A DNA stretch of 64,000 bases, taken from NCBI GenBank assembly GCA_964463965.1, contig CAYXED010000002.1, forward strand, positions 255,607 to 319,606, in the 5' to 3' direction. The translations under genes were made by a program, and so were the position numbers. The stretch is from UBA2166 sp964463965. Lineage in GTDB: Bacteria; Nitrospirota; Nitrospiria; Nitrospirales; UBA2166. This document shows positions 24,251 through 32,703 of the stretch, in pieces. The notes beneath the pieces are model-generated. The model was not told the DNA's origin. It saw only the letters and a program-made list of their open reading frames with translations, and searched no databases. The number at the start of each line of letters is the position of its first letter. Position 1 is the stretch's first letter.

Positions 24251-25627
24251 ATGTTTGCCTCCTTAGCTTGGTTTAAACAAGGTTTTCCTCTGCTACGGCT
24301 TACGCCAACTCGAATTTTATTTATTGGATATGTTCTTATCATTGGGTGTGGCACCGGGTTGTTGCTCCTACCTCCTGCAACCACTGGTAATGGCATCAGT
24401 TGGGTCGACGCAGTATTCACTGCGACATCAGCGACTAGTATCACTGGTCTAATAGTTCTTGACACCCCACATGATTTTACCTTGTTCGGACAGCTTGTAA
24501 TTCTTGGGCTGATTCAGATTGGTGGGATTGGATATATGACGATTGCGGCTCTGTTCGTGATTTTGTTGGGACGTCGCATTGGTATGCAAGAACGCCGGCT
24601 TCTTCAAGAATCGCTAAACGTGATGAGTCCAGAAGGCATTTTGCGTTTTGTCCTGCAGGTGGTCAAGGTCACTTTGTTGGTTGAGGGTATTGGTGCTCTA
24701 CTGTTGGCGCTTCGGTTTTCGAAAGATTTCGAACCAGTGGAGGCCATTTATTATGGCATTTTCCATGCGGTCTCTGCCTTCAACAATGCGGGCTTCACTC
24801 TTTTTTCGACAAGTCTAACTTCCTATCATCTTGATTTAGCCGTCAACAGCGTGGCTATGGTTCTTATTATAGCTGGTGGTATTGGGTTTTTAGTCTACGA
24901 CAATATTGTGGGAGTAGCTACGCGGAGAAACCGGCGCCTATCTGTACATAGTAAAATGGTGTTGAGTGTTACTGCGGTATTGATCTTACTTGGGGCGGTG
25001 GTAGTGTTGCTCTTTGAGCATGCTAATCTTAAGACTCTCGGGATGCTATCGTGGCCAGAAAAGATATTGGTTGCCTCATTTCAAGCGATTTCTGGGAGAA
25101 CTGCAGGGTTTGGAACTGTAGATACATCTTTTCTCACAGATTCGACTTTATATTTTTTGGTATTCTTAATGTTCATCGGAGGGGCACCTGGAAGCACGGG
25201 TGGAGGCATTAAAACTACCACTTTCGGTACAATTGTTATGGCTTTGTGGGCAACAATGCGTGGTCATCGGGACGTGATGGTTTTTTACAGAAGGATCCCC
25301 CCAGATATTGTAGCCAAGGCCTTTTATCTAGCAGCTGTTGCGATTGTCATTATTTCGGTTTCCACACTCATTTTGGCATTTGTTGAGGAAGAAGATTTTC
25401 TTGAAACTTTGTTTGAAGTTACTTCGGCCGCTGCAACCGTAGGCATGTCTACCGGAGATGGAAATTCTCATAGCCTTTCGGGGGGGTTTAGTGATTTTGG
25501 AAAGCTATTAGTTGCTTTGTTGATGCTAATAGGCAGAATAGGGCCATTAGCCATCAGTATTGCGTTTGTAGGGGGAGTATACCGTGCACAATATCGTTAT
25601 GCGGAAGAGAAACTTGTTATTGGTTAA
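24251..25627 (+). CDS. TrkH/KtrB-family potassium uptake protein
   Basis: A 458-aa polytopic membrane protein with four M1-P-M2 repeats typical of the SKT superfamily. The pore glycines sit in TSATSITGL, SAFNNAGFT, GRTAGFGT and SAAATVGMSTG. It starts right on the first helix, without the long N-terminus of E. coli TrkH, closer to KtrB. It forms the K+ translocating dimer in the inner membrane, gated by the RCK protein encoded 96 bases downstream. Confidence 0.92.
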   Translation: MFASLAWFKQGFPLLRLTPTRILFIGYVLIIGCGTGLLLLPPATTGNGISWVDAVFTATSATSITGLIVLDTPHDFTLFGQLVILGLIQIGGIGYMTIAALFVILLGRRIGMQERRLLQESLNVMSPEGILRFVLQVVKVTLLVEGIGALLLALRFSKDFEPVEAIYYGIFHAVSAFNNAGFTLFSTSLTSYHLDLAVNSVAMVLIIAGGIGFLVYDNIVGVATRRNRRLSVHSKMVLSVTAVLILLGAVVVLLFEHANLKTLGMLSWPEKILVASFQAISGRTAGFGTVDTSFLTDSTLYFLVFLMFIGGAPGSTGGGIKTTTFGTIVMALWATMRGHRDVMVFYRRIPPDIVAKAFYLAAVAIVIISVSTLILAFVEEEDFLETLFEVTSAAATVGMSTGDGNSHSLSGGFSDFGKLLVALLMLIGRIGPLAISIAFVGGVYRAQYRYAEEKLVIG

Positions 25628-25723
25628 AGGGCTACACTATGACTAGTTTAACTTTACGATGCATGGAGTCGTTTAATTGCGAGGCACGTTCGGTTCACAT
25701 GATTATATGGAGTGGAGGTTGAG

Positions 25724-26413
25724 ATGAATCGCCAGGTTGCTGTGTTGGGATTAGGCCGCTTTGGATCGAGCGTTGTTGAAGCGTTGGTAAAGCACCGAGT
25801 GGATGTTCTTGCAATTGATCAAAACCCTGAGAATGTCCAGAATATAAGTGAGATTGCAACTTATGCAGTACAGTGTGATGCGACCGATGTAAAGGCGTTG
25901 CGTGCCGTCAATGCACAGGATGTTGATGCAGCTGTTGTTAGCATGGGACAAGATGTTGAGGCCACTATTTTAATTGTTATGATTTTGAAAGACTTAGGGA
26001 TTAAGGAGATTGTTGCTAAGGCGTTTACCCCGTTGCACGGAAAGATTTTGACCAACCTTGGTGTAAAGGAAGTAATATACCCTGAAAGAGATGCTGCTGT
26101 ACGGCTTTCTCGGAGACTTGCAACTCCACGTGTGTTGCAATATCTAGAAGTGTCATCGGGGTATTTTATAGAGGAGGTCAAAGTGCCTCGGACTATGCTT
26201 GGAAAACCTCTTGGTGAGACCAACCTTCGAGGTCAATACAAAGTGAATGTGATTGCAATAAAACATTGGGAGCAGAAGACGGTAAAAGGCCAAGCCGTTA
26301 TGGAGCTTCAGTTCAATTTTATGCCCTCGCCTGAAGATCGACTAGCAGATGGTGATGTGATTGTTGTATTGGGGAAACCTGCGGACTTGGAGTGGCTTGC
26401 TGCGTTTGAATGA
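25724..26413 (+). CDS. TrkA/KtrA-family RCK subunit
   Basis: A 229-aa cytoplasmic regulator. The RCK-N Rossmann domain starts AVLGLGRFGSSV (GxGxxG) with the acidic DQNPENV after beta-2; an RCK-C domain occupies the last 80 residues. It has one RCK-N/RCK-C unit, as in KtrA, not the doubled TrkA of E. coli. ATG 25724 has GGAGG 5 bases upstream, better than GTG 25712. It binds ATP/ADP or NAD(H) and gates the TrkH-type channel encoded just upstream. Confidence 0.92.
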   Translation: MNRQVAVLGLGRFGSSVVEALVKHRVDVLAIDQNPENVQNISEIATYAVQCDATDVKALRAVNAQDVDAAVVSMGQDVEATILIVMILKDLGIKEIVAKAFTPLHGKILTNLGVKEVIYPERDAAVRLSRRLATPRVLQYLEVSSGYFIEEVKVPRTMLGKPLGETNLRGQYKVNVIAIKHWEQKTVKGQAVMELQFNFMPSPEDRLADGDVIVVLGKPADLEWLAAFE

Positions 26414-26459
26414 CCCCTATCGCTGTGTTATATTTCACCTATCCCATGACACAGTGTGA

Positions 26460-27023
26460 ATGAGCTCTTATATTCACAGGTGGCCTGTTGTTGCGGCCTT
26501 TTTAGCTATTGCTGGGGTGGTGGCGTCCCTGTTTGTTATTGGTACCAAAGAGCCAAAGAAACCTGCTGAGGTCGCAGGAGTTTTTTTGGATGCAGATGTG
26601 GGTATTGATCGTTTCTCGTTTATCCAGACCAAAGATGGGGAGACACAGTGGGAAGTTAGAGCGAAACGTGCTCAAATTTTGGAGAGGGAGTCAAAGGCTT
26701 TTTTAGAAGACCTACAGGTAACCCTCTTTGAAGATGGTGATGTCAGGATGGTTTTGGAGGGAGATGAGGGCGTTGTAGATACAGAGTCAAATAATTTGAC
26801 TGTGAAAAAAAATGTAGGAACTATTCCCATTGCTCTTAAAGGTGGATACACAATACATACAAAGGATCTCAAATGGATAGATCAGGATAGAGAGATATCT
26901 ACTAACTCTTCAGTAACGATTCAGGGTGAAGGTATTGAGATTACTGGCGTTGGCTTAAGGGGAGCTCTTGGAACTGAGATTTTTACAATTATTAGGGATG
27001 TTCGTGCCGTGGTTACGAATTAA
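26460..27023 (+). CDS. lptC: LPS export protein LptC
   Basis: A 187-aa protein with one N-terminal transmembrane helix (about 8-27) and a beta-jellyroll periplasmic domain (FSFIQTKDGETQWEVRAKRA; VDTESNNLTVKKNV; GYTIHTKDLKWI). It is the inner-membrane anchor of the Lpt bridge. Its 3' end overlaps lptA by 26 bases. Confidence 0.87.
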   Translation: MSSYIHRWPVVAAFLAIAGVVASLFVIGTKEPKKPAEVAGVFLDADVGIDRFSFIQTKDGETQWEVRAKRAQILERESKAFLEDLQVTLFEDGDVRMVLEGDEGVVDTESNNLTVKKNVGTIPIALKGGYTIHTKDLKWIDQDREISTNSSVTIQGEGIEITGVGLRGALGTEIFTIIRDVRAVVTN

Positions 27024-27546
27024 TCTCTTTCTTGTTGTCATTCTTCTTTCGTGCAACGTAGGCTGGGCTTCGAATGGTAAAGCATCTGAGCCCATTGTTA
27101 TTACATCGAAAAGTTTGGCAGTTCATAATCAGGCTAATAAGGCTATTTTTGATGGAGAAGTCCTACTGGTTCAAGGGGCTTTTCGTCTTACTGCTGATCG
27201 TATGGTTGTTTTTTTTATAAGCCGAGAGACATCAGAGGTTCAAGATGATCCTGCCGCTCCAGCAGTCGCTGGAAAAAAGGTTTCTACCATAAAAGCAGCT
27301 GGACATGTCAAAATTTTGAATGGCGATCAATCTGCTAGTGGAAAGAAAGCTATGTATTATGCCAAGGAAGAAAAAGTTGTTTTAACGGGAAAGCCAGAGG
27401 TTTGGCAAGAAGGGTATCGCGTTACTGGTGAAAAAATTACACTTTTTCTAAAGGATGATAGGAGTGTGGTTGAAGGTGGAAGTCAGGTGGTGATTACGGA
27501 TAGTGACTCATTAAGTCTTGGAACCTCTAAAGAGGCTAAGGACTGA
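26998..27546 (+). CDS. lptA: LPS transport periplasmic protein LptA
   Basis: About 182 aa from ATG 26998, beginning with a signal peptide (MFVPWLRINLFLVVILLS, then a cut near GWAS), followed by OstA/LptA beta-strands: ITSKSLAVHNQANKAIFDGEV, LTADRMVVFF, a repeat AAGHVKILNGDQSASGKKAMYY and EKVVLTGKPEVWQEG. A longer frame from TTG 26968 adds non-signal residues and is rejected. It would form the periplasmic filament carrying LPS to LptD. lptD is not in the window. Confidence 0.87.
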   Translation: MFVPWLRINLFLVVILLSCNVGWASNGKASEPIVITSKSLAVHNQANKAIFDGEVLLVQGAFRLTADRMVVFFISRETSEVQDDPAAPAVAGKKVSTIKAAGHVKILNGDQSASGKKAMYYAKEEKVVLTGKPEVWQEGYRVTGEKITLFLKDDRSVVEGGSQVVITDSDSLSLGTSKEAKD

Positions 27547-27550
27547 CTCC

Positions 27551-28291
27551 ATGGCAATTGGTATCAAATCGCTCCATGCTAATGAACTGGAAAAGGTTAT
27601 CAAGGGTAGGCGAGTTGTTCAGTCTGTGAGTTTACATGTTTCATCAAAGGAAATTGTTGGCCTGTTGGGACCAAATGGGGCTGGAAAAACAACAGTATTT
27701 GGTATGATTGTAGGTCTGATTAGGCCTGATAATGGGACGATTTTTTTTAACGATGAAGAGATCACTTATCTCCCGATGTATAGGCGTGCACGAAAAGGAA
27801 TTGCCTATCTTCCACAAGAACCATCTGTGTTCCGGAGGTTGACAGTAGAAGATAACCTTTTGGCAATTCTTGAAACACTAGACTTGTCAGGTAAAGATTG
27901 TCGCCACAGACTTGAAACTATTTTGACAGAGCTTTCTATCGGACATATTCGTTCTCAAAAAGGATATACTCTTTCCGGGGGTGAGAGGCGGCGTGTTGAG
28001 ATAGCTCGTGCACTTGTAATGAATCCAGAATTCTTGTTGTTGGATGAGCCTTTTGCGGGGATTGATCCCATTGCTGTGCATGAGTTGCAAACGACGATGA
28101 TGCATTTGAAGGAGCGAGGTCTTGGACTTTTAATTACAGATCATAATGTCCAGGAAACGCTCTCAATTACTGATCGTGCGTATATATTGAACGAAGGAAA
28201 AGTAGTGGAGTCGGGAAATCCATCAGATATTGCAAATAGTCCAACTGCACGTGCTGTATATCTTGGCGATCGTTTTAAGCTCACTGGGTAA
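27551..28291 (+). CDS. lptB: LPS export ABC transporter ATPase LptB
   Basis: A 246-aa ABC ATPase. Walker A is GPNGAGKTT, the Q-loop YLPQEPSVFRRLTVEDN is typical of LptB, the signature is LSGGERRRVE, Walker B LLLDEPFAGIDP, and the H-loop ITDHNVQETLSI. It powers LPS extraction with LptF/G, which are not in this window. It starts 4 bases after lptA and is followed 11 bases later by rpoN, a conserved order. Confidence 0.95.
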   Translation: MAIGIKSLHANELEKVIKGRRVVQSVSLHVSSKEIVGLLGPNGAGKTTVFGMIVGLIRPDNGTIFFNDEEITYLPMYRRARKGIAYLPQEPSVFRRLTVEDNLLAILETLDLSGKDCRHRLETILTELSIGHIRSQKGYTLSGGERRRVEIARALVMNPEFLLLDEPFAGIDPIAVHELQTTMMHLKERGLGLLITDHNVQETLSITDRAYILNEGKVVESGNPSDIANSPTARAVYLGDRFKLTG

Positions 28292-28302
28292 CCGGAAAAA
28301 CT

Positions 28303-29691
28303 ATGGCAATGAAGTTACAGATGGATATGCGATTGTCGCAGCGTCTTGTCATGACGCCGCAATTACAGCAAGCAATTAAATTGTTGCAGATGTCTCGCGT
28401 GGAATTAGAGAAAACGGTCTCTGAATATTTAACTGACAACCCATTGTTGGAAGAAGTTGAAGAGGCAGATGATGCTGATGAAGGGGCAAGTTCATGGGGA
28501 AATTTTTCTACTTTTTCGCAGAGTATTGATCGTCAGCAGTGGGATAGTTTTCAGCAGGGACGCTATACCAAGCCTGGAGATCAGGTTCTCTATAACCAAC
28601 GCGTAGCAACCGAGACAACACTTGAAGATCATCTTTTGTGGCAATTGAATCTTTCTGTTTTGACCGAAAAAGAGAGGGAAATTGCACGACTGATCATTGG
28701 TAATGTAGATGAGCGAGGGTATTTGTCGTGTGCTCTAGAGGATGTTGCTGTAGAAACGGCAGTATCTCCTGATCGTGCAGCTGTTGTATTGCGACATGTT
28801 CAGGGTTTTGATCCTTTAGGAGTTGCTGCACGAGACCTACGGGAATGTTTGCTTATCCAAGCTGAAGCTCTTGGACTCACTCACTCACTTGTGTCGATTA
28901 TTATTGATCGGTTTATGAAACATTTGGAAAAGAAAAACTATAAAGCCATTGCTAAAGATGTTGGTGTTGGTTTACATGAAGTCTCTCATGCTGTGAAAAT
29001 TATCGAGGGGATGGAACCTCGCCCTGGACGCCCATTTTTCAATGTTGAAAATCAAGCTATTGTTCCTGATGTTATGGTAAGTTTTTTTGAAGGGGAGTGG
29101 CGCGCTTTTCGTAATGAAGATGGGATCCCTCGTCTTAGGATTCAACCTGAATACAAGGCATTGGTTCAAAAAAAAACATTTGCATCCGAAGAGGCTCAAG
29201 CCTACCTAGGCGAAAAAATTCGATCTGCTCAATGGTTGGTTCGAAGTCTTGATCAACGTGATAAAACAATTATTAGAGTTGTTCAAAGCATTTTAAAATT
29301 TCAAGAGCCTTTTTTTTCTCGTGGAAGATCATATTTAAAGCCTTTGGTGTTGAGGCAAGTTGCAGACGATGTATCAATGCATGAATCAACCGTCAGTAGG
29401 GTGACTGCTAATAAATATCTTTATTCTCCGCATGGGATCTTTAGCCTAAAATATTTTTTCTCCGGTAGTATATCGCGCACGGGGGATGAGGCCTCTTGTG
29501 TAACACCGTTGGCTGTTAGGGAGGTTATTCGAAAGATAATTGCTGAAGAAGATAGCGATCGTCCACTCCGAGATCAAGATATTGTGAGCCTCCTCGGACA
29601 ACAAAATATTCCGTTGGCACGGAGGACCGTTGCAAAATATCGTGGAGAGCTTCGTATCGGTCCAGCAAGTCAACGAAAGCGGCAGTTCTAG
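28303..29691 (+). CDS. rpoN: RNA polymerase sigma-54 factor
   Basis: A 462-aa sigma factor. Region I is Gln/Leu-rich (QRLVMTPQLQQAIKLLQMSRVELE), followed by an acidic region II, the core-binding domain, an HTH (DVSMHESTVSRVTANKYL) and the RpoN box ARRTVAKYR near the C-terminus. It directs transcription from -24/-12 promoters with enhancer-binding proteins, none of which is in the window. Confidence 0.96.
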   Translation: MAMKLQMDMRLSQRLVMTPQLQQAIKLLQMSRVELEKTVSEYLTDNPLLEEVEEADDADEGASSWGNFSTFSQSIDRQQWDSFQQGRYTKPGDQVLYNQRVATETTLEDHLLWQLNLSVLTEKEREIARLIIGNVDERGYLSCALEDVAVETAVSPDRAAVVLRHVQGFDPLGVAARDLRECLLIQAEALGLTHSLVSIIIDRFMKHLEKKNYKAIAKDVGVGLHEVSHAVKIIEGMEPRPGRPFFNVENQAIVPDVMVSFFEGEWRAFRNEDGIPRLRIQPEYKALVQKKTFASEEAQAYLGEKIRSAQWLVRSLDQRDKTIIRVVQSILKFQEPFFSRGRSYLKPLVLRQVADDVSMHESTVSRVTANKYLYSPHGIFSLKYFFSGSISRTGDEASCVTPLAVREVIRKIIAEEDSDRPLRDQDIVSLLGQQNIPLARRTVAKYRGELRIGPASQRKRQF

Positions 29692-29723
29692 TACTAACAA
29701 GTATTCCCGTTTGGTCGTATATC

Positions 29724-30599
29724 ATGTATGACTCTGATGGCGTACAGATCATCGTTATTACAGGCCTCTCTGGTGCGGGGAAAAGTTTAGCTATCCGTTG
29801 TTTAGAGGATTCTGGGTTTTTTTGTGTTGATAATCTTCCCGTACCATTGCTTTTTAAGTTTTTTGAACTTTGTACACAAGAAGGTTCTGAAATGCGCAGA
29901 GTTGGCTTGGGTATTGATATTCGAGAAAGAGGCTTTCTTAGCGAGGTGTTGTCCGTTTTGAAGCAATGGCGTAATGAAGGCTTTAGGGTAGACGTTTTAT
30001 TTATTGAGGCTCGAGATGATGTTTTATTTAGAAGATTTTCAGAAAGTCGTAGGCCTCATCCCTTAGCGTCAAACAGATCAGCTATGGATGCAATACGTTT
30101 TGAACGCGGTTTAATGAGTGAGTTGCGTGATAGCTCTGATAGAATAATTGATACATCAGATTCGATTGTACATGATTTTAGGGCTGCAGTAGTTCAATAC
30201 TGCCAACGCTCTGTGGATGTTGGTCTTTTCCAGGTTTCGGTTGTGACGTTTGGGTATAAATTTGGAATACCTTACGATGCTGATTTGATTTTTGATGTAA
30301 GGTTTCTCAAAAACCCTCACTTTGTTCCAGCATTGAAAAATCTTTCTGGGGAGGCTGATGAGGTAAGGCATTTTGTATTGAACTCAGAAAAATCAGACCT
30401 ATTTTTTCAAAAAATAGAACCGTTCCTTTTGTCCATCTTGCCTCTATATAAAGCCGAGGGAAAAAGGTATTTAACAATTGGTATTGGTTGTACTGGGGGC
30501 CGACACCGTTCGGTTGTTGTTGGGGATAAGCTTGTAAAGTATATTAATGAGATTGGCTATAATGCGGTCCTGAGACATCGAGATGTGGAGCAACTTTAG
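29724..30599 (+). CDS. rapZ: RapZ-family RNase adapter / nucleotide-binding protein
   Basis: A 291-aa protein. It has Walker A GLSGAGKS (14-21), then the conserved CLEDSGFFCVDNLPVPLL, and the C-terminal RNA-binding domain ending IGIGCTGGRHRSVVV. E. coli RapZ senses GlcN6P and guides RNase E to GlmZ; outside enterics the role is less clear. It follows rpoN directly. The hpf and ptsN genes that often lie between rpoN and rapZ are missing here. Confidence 0.93.
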   Translation: MYDSDGVQIIVITGLSGAGKSLAIRCLEDSGFFCVDNLPVPLLFKFFELCTQEGSEMRRVGLGIDIRERGFLSEVLSVLKQWRNEGFRVDVLFIEARDDVLFRRFSESRRPHPLASNRSAMDAIRFERGLMSELRDSSDRIIDTSDSIVHDFRAAVVQYCQRSVDVGLFQVSVVTFGYKFGIPYDADLIFDVRFLKNPHFVPALKNLSGEADEVRHFVLNSEKSDLFFQKIEPFLLSILPLYKAEGKRYLTIGIGCTGGRHRSVVVGDKLVKYINEIGYNAVLRHRDVEQL

Positions 30600-30606
30600 A
30601 GTAAAT

Positions 30607-30810
30607 TTATGTAAGATGTTTCATAATTAGCTTGTTTGCTATGGTAAGGAAGTAAGCATCAACCACTCTTTGGTTCACACACTCCTCAAATGATGCTACG
30701 ATCAGCTCTAGGGGTGTGGGGATGTTAGAGTTCAGGATGCGCAATGTCGCCCCGGTCTTGATATCCGTGAAATAGAGTTGGAATTTTGACGATAAATGGC
30801 TCGACCGTCG
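30607..30810 (-). other. Open frame of 67 codons without a normal start, in the rapZ-aroK gap
   Basis: The 288-base gap after rapZ has one protein-like minus-strand frame between in-frame stops at 30813-30811 and 30609-30607. It reads FQLYFTDIKTGATLRIL and, later, LELIVASFEECVNQRVVDAY. The only usual start in it is a TTG that would leave about 45 residues. It may be a decayed or non-AUG-started gene, or chance. Nothing else is visible in the gap except the aroK Shine-Dalgarno. Confidence 0.2.
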
Positions 30811-30887
30811 TCACAGGATGGCTTTGAAGTGGGGGCTTGTACCGCTAGTGTGGTCTCTGATCCTGTATGTTTACTTAAGGAGGATTA

Positions 30888-31469
30888 ATGGGTCTGGATT
30901 CCAGAACTCCTAGTGTGGTGTTGATTGGATTTATGGCTACCGGCAAGAGTTCCGTTGGAGCTGCTTTAGCCAAGGCGCTTGAATGTCGGTTTATTGACAC
31001 CGATGTTTTAGTAGAGGATGCGGAGAAGATGTCAATTCATGATATTTTTTTGCAGAAAGGTGAAAAAGCATTTCGGGAGTTTGAAAGACGCGAAGTAAGT
31101 AAACTTTGCACTCTCGTGGGTAATGACCGCTGTGTTATTGCAACTGGTGGTGGGACGGTCATTGATTCAGTCAATATGGAAAAGTTGAAAATGTTAGGAC
31201 AGGTTGTTTGTTTGCAGGCCACTCTAGACGCTATATTAGCACGAAGTAAAAGTGTTTCTGATGTAATGCGGCCGTTACTCTCTGCTACTACAGAAGATGA
31301 GAGGGTAGCAATCGAGAATCTGTTAGAAAATCGCAAGGCCTATTATGAAGATGCAGATTTTTGTGTTGACACTAGTAATCATAAGACTGAAGAAGTCGTA
31401 AGCATGATTGTACGACAACTCAATTGCTCGGGAAAGTTTAGTGAGGCTGTCTCTTTGACAAGATTATGA
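30888..31469 (+). CDS. aroK: Shikimate kinase
   Basis: A 193-aa P-loop kinase (GFMATGKSSVG). The DTDVLVE shikimate-binding Asp, the E-K-x-F-R-x-x-E motif (GEKAFREFERREV) and the TGGGTVI loop are all present. It phosphorylates shikimate at O3. A textbook Shine-Dalgarno (AAGGAGGA) precedes ATG 30888. The ATGA overlap with aroB indicates coupled translation. Confidence 0.95.
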   Translation: MGLDSRTPSVVLIGFMATGKSSVGAALAKALECRFIDTDVLVEDAEKMSIHDIFLQKGEKAFREFERREVSKLCTLVGNDRCVIATGGGTVIDSVNMEKLKMLGQVVCLQATLDAILARSKSVSDVMRPLLSATTEDERVAIENLLENRKAYYEDADFCVDTSNHKTEEVVSMIVRQLNCSGKFSEAVSLTRL

Positions 31470-32659
31470 GGGATGGAGTGACATTAAAACAAATGACTAA
31501 GTCTACCCGGGTGTTACGTGATATTGCTGAGCGTCAGCGTCGAGTTGCGACAATCTCTGTCCCGCTAGGTGAGCGAAGCTATTCAATCGAAATAGGGCAT
31601 GGGATTCTCTCGAAGTTTGGAGACCGATTAAGCCAGCTGAGATCAAATCGCATAGGGGGAAAGGTTGCGATTGTAACTAACCCATCGTTGATGAAGTTGT
31701 ATGGTGCCCAATTAATTAAAAGTCTTCGAAATGCAGGCTTTATTGTAACGACTATTCTCGTTCCTGCTGGGGAGCGTTCAAAGAGTCTTTCGTGGGTTGG
31801 CCGTATCATTGATAAGCTAGTAGAGGAAAAATTTGAGCGGCGTTCAGCTTTGATTGCGTTTGGCGGAGGTGTGATTGGAGATCTTACTGGTTTTGCTGCG
31901 GCTGCCTACTTGCGTGGTATTCCATATATTCAAATTCCAACGACTGTCATCGCTCAAGTTGATTCAAGTGTTGGAGGAAAAACGGCTGTTAACCATGAGA
32001 AAGGGAAGAATCTTATAGGAGCGTTTTATCAGCCTCAATTAGTTTTTATTGATATTGCGGTTTTAAAATCCCTAAAAAAGCGTGAAATAGTTAGTGGGCT
32101 TGCTGAGGTGATAAAATACGGAGTGATTGCAGATGCAACATTGTTTAGGTTTCTTGAAGATCATATGAGTGACATTCTTGCGCTCGATGTGAGTGCTTGG
32201 ATGCATCTTGTAAAACGGTCGTGTGAGATTAAGGCCGCAGTTGTCAGTGTGGATGAGCGAGAGGCAGGACGTCGTAGAGTTTTAAACTATGGGCATACGT
32301 TTGGTCATGCAATTGAGGCTGTGACTGGTTATAGGGGATATAGCCATGGTGAAGCAATTGGTATTGGGATGGACTTTGCAGCAAATTTGTCTGCTCTGAA
32401 ACAGACCTGTAGTCACACAACTATGCTTCGGCAACGGGAATTATTGAAGAGTGCAGGTTTGCCATATGCCATTCCTTCTTTGTCAAAAGTTGCACTAATG
32501 AAGGCTATGGAACGTGATAAAAAGGTAATTTCAGCGATGGTTAATTTTGTGTTAGTGGATCGTATTGGTCGTGTTAGGATACAGCCGGTTGAAAAGCTAG
32601 TAATACGGCAGGCACTTAAGGTAACGAGTGATAGGCGTAGGCAACTGGCTTTTCTCTAG
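31466..32659 (+). CDS. aroB: 3-dehydroquinate synthase
   Basis: About 397 aa, roughly 30 longer than usual because of an N-terminal extension; an inner ATG at codon 10 is an alternative start. NAD-binding GGGVIGDLTGFAAAAYLRG, the substrate/Zn regions QVDSSVGGKTAVNH, GLAEVIKYGVI and LNYGHTFGHAIE are intact. It converts DAHP to 3-dehydroquinate. In an aroK-aroB operon. Confidence 0.95.
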   Translation: MRDGVTLKQMTKSTRVLRDIAERQRRVATISVPLGERSYSIEIGHGILSKFGDRLSQLRSNRIGGKVAIVTNPSLMKLYGAQLIKSLRNAGFIVTTILVPAGERSKSLSWVGRIIDKLVEEKFERRSALIAFGGGVIGDLTGFAAAAYLRGIPYIQIPTTVIAQVDSSVGGKTAVNHEKGKNLIGAFYQPQLVFIDIAVLKSLKKREIVSGLAEVIKYGVIADATLFRFLEDHMSDILALDVSAWMHLVKRSCEIKAAVVSVDEREAGRRRVLNYGHTFGHAIEAVTGYRGYSHGEAIGIGMDFAANLSALKQTCSHTTMLRQRELLKSAGLPYAIPSLSKVALMKAMERDKKVISAMVNFVLVDRIGRVRIQPVEKLVIRQALKVTSDRRRQLAFL

Positions 32660-32703
32660 GGCGAGATACCGTCCACTATCAGTTGTCAACGGGGAATCAT
32701 ACT

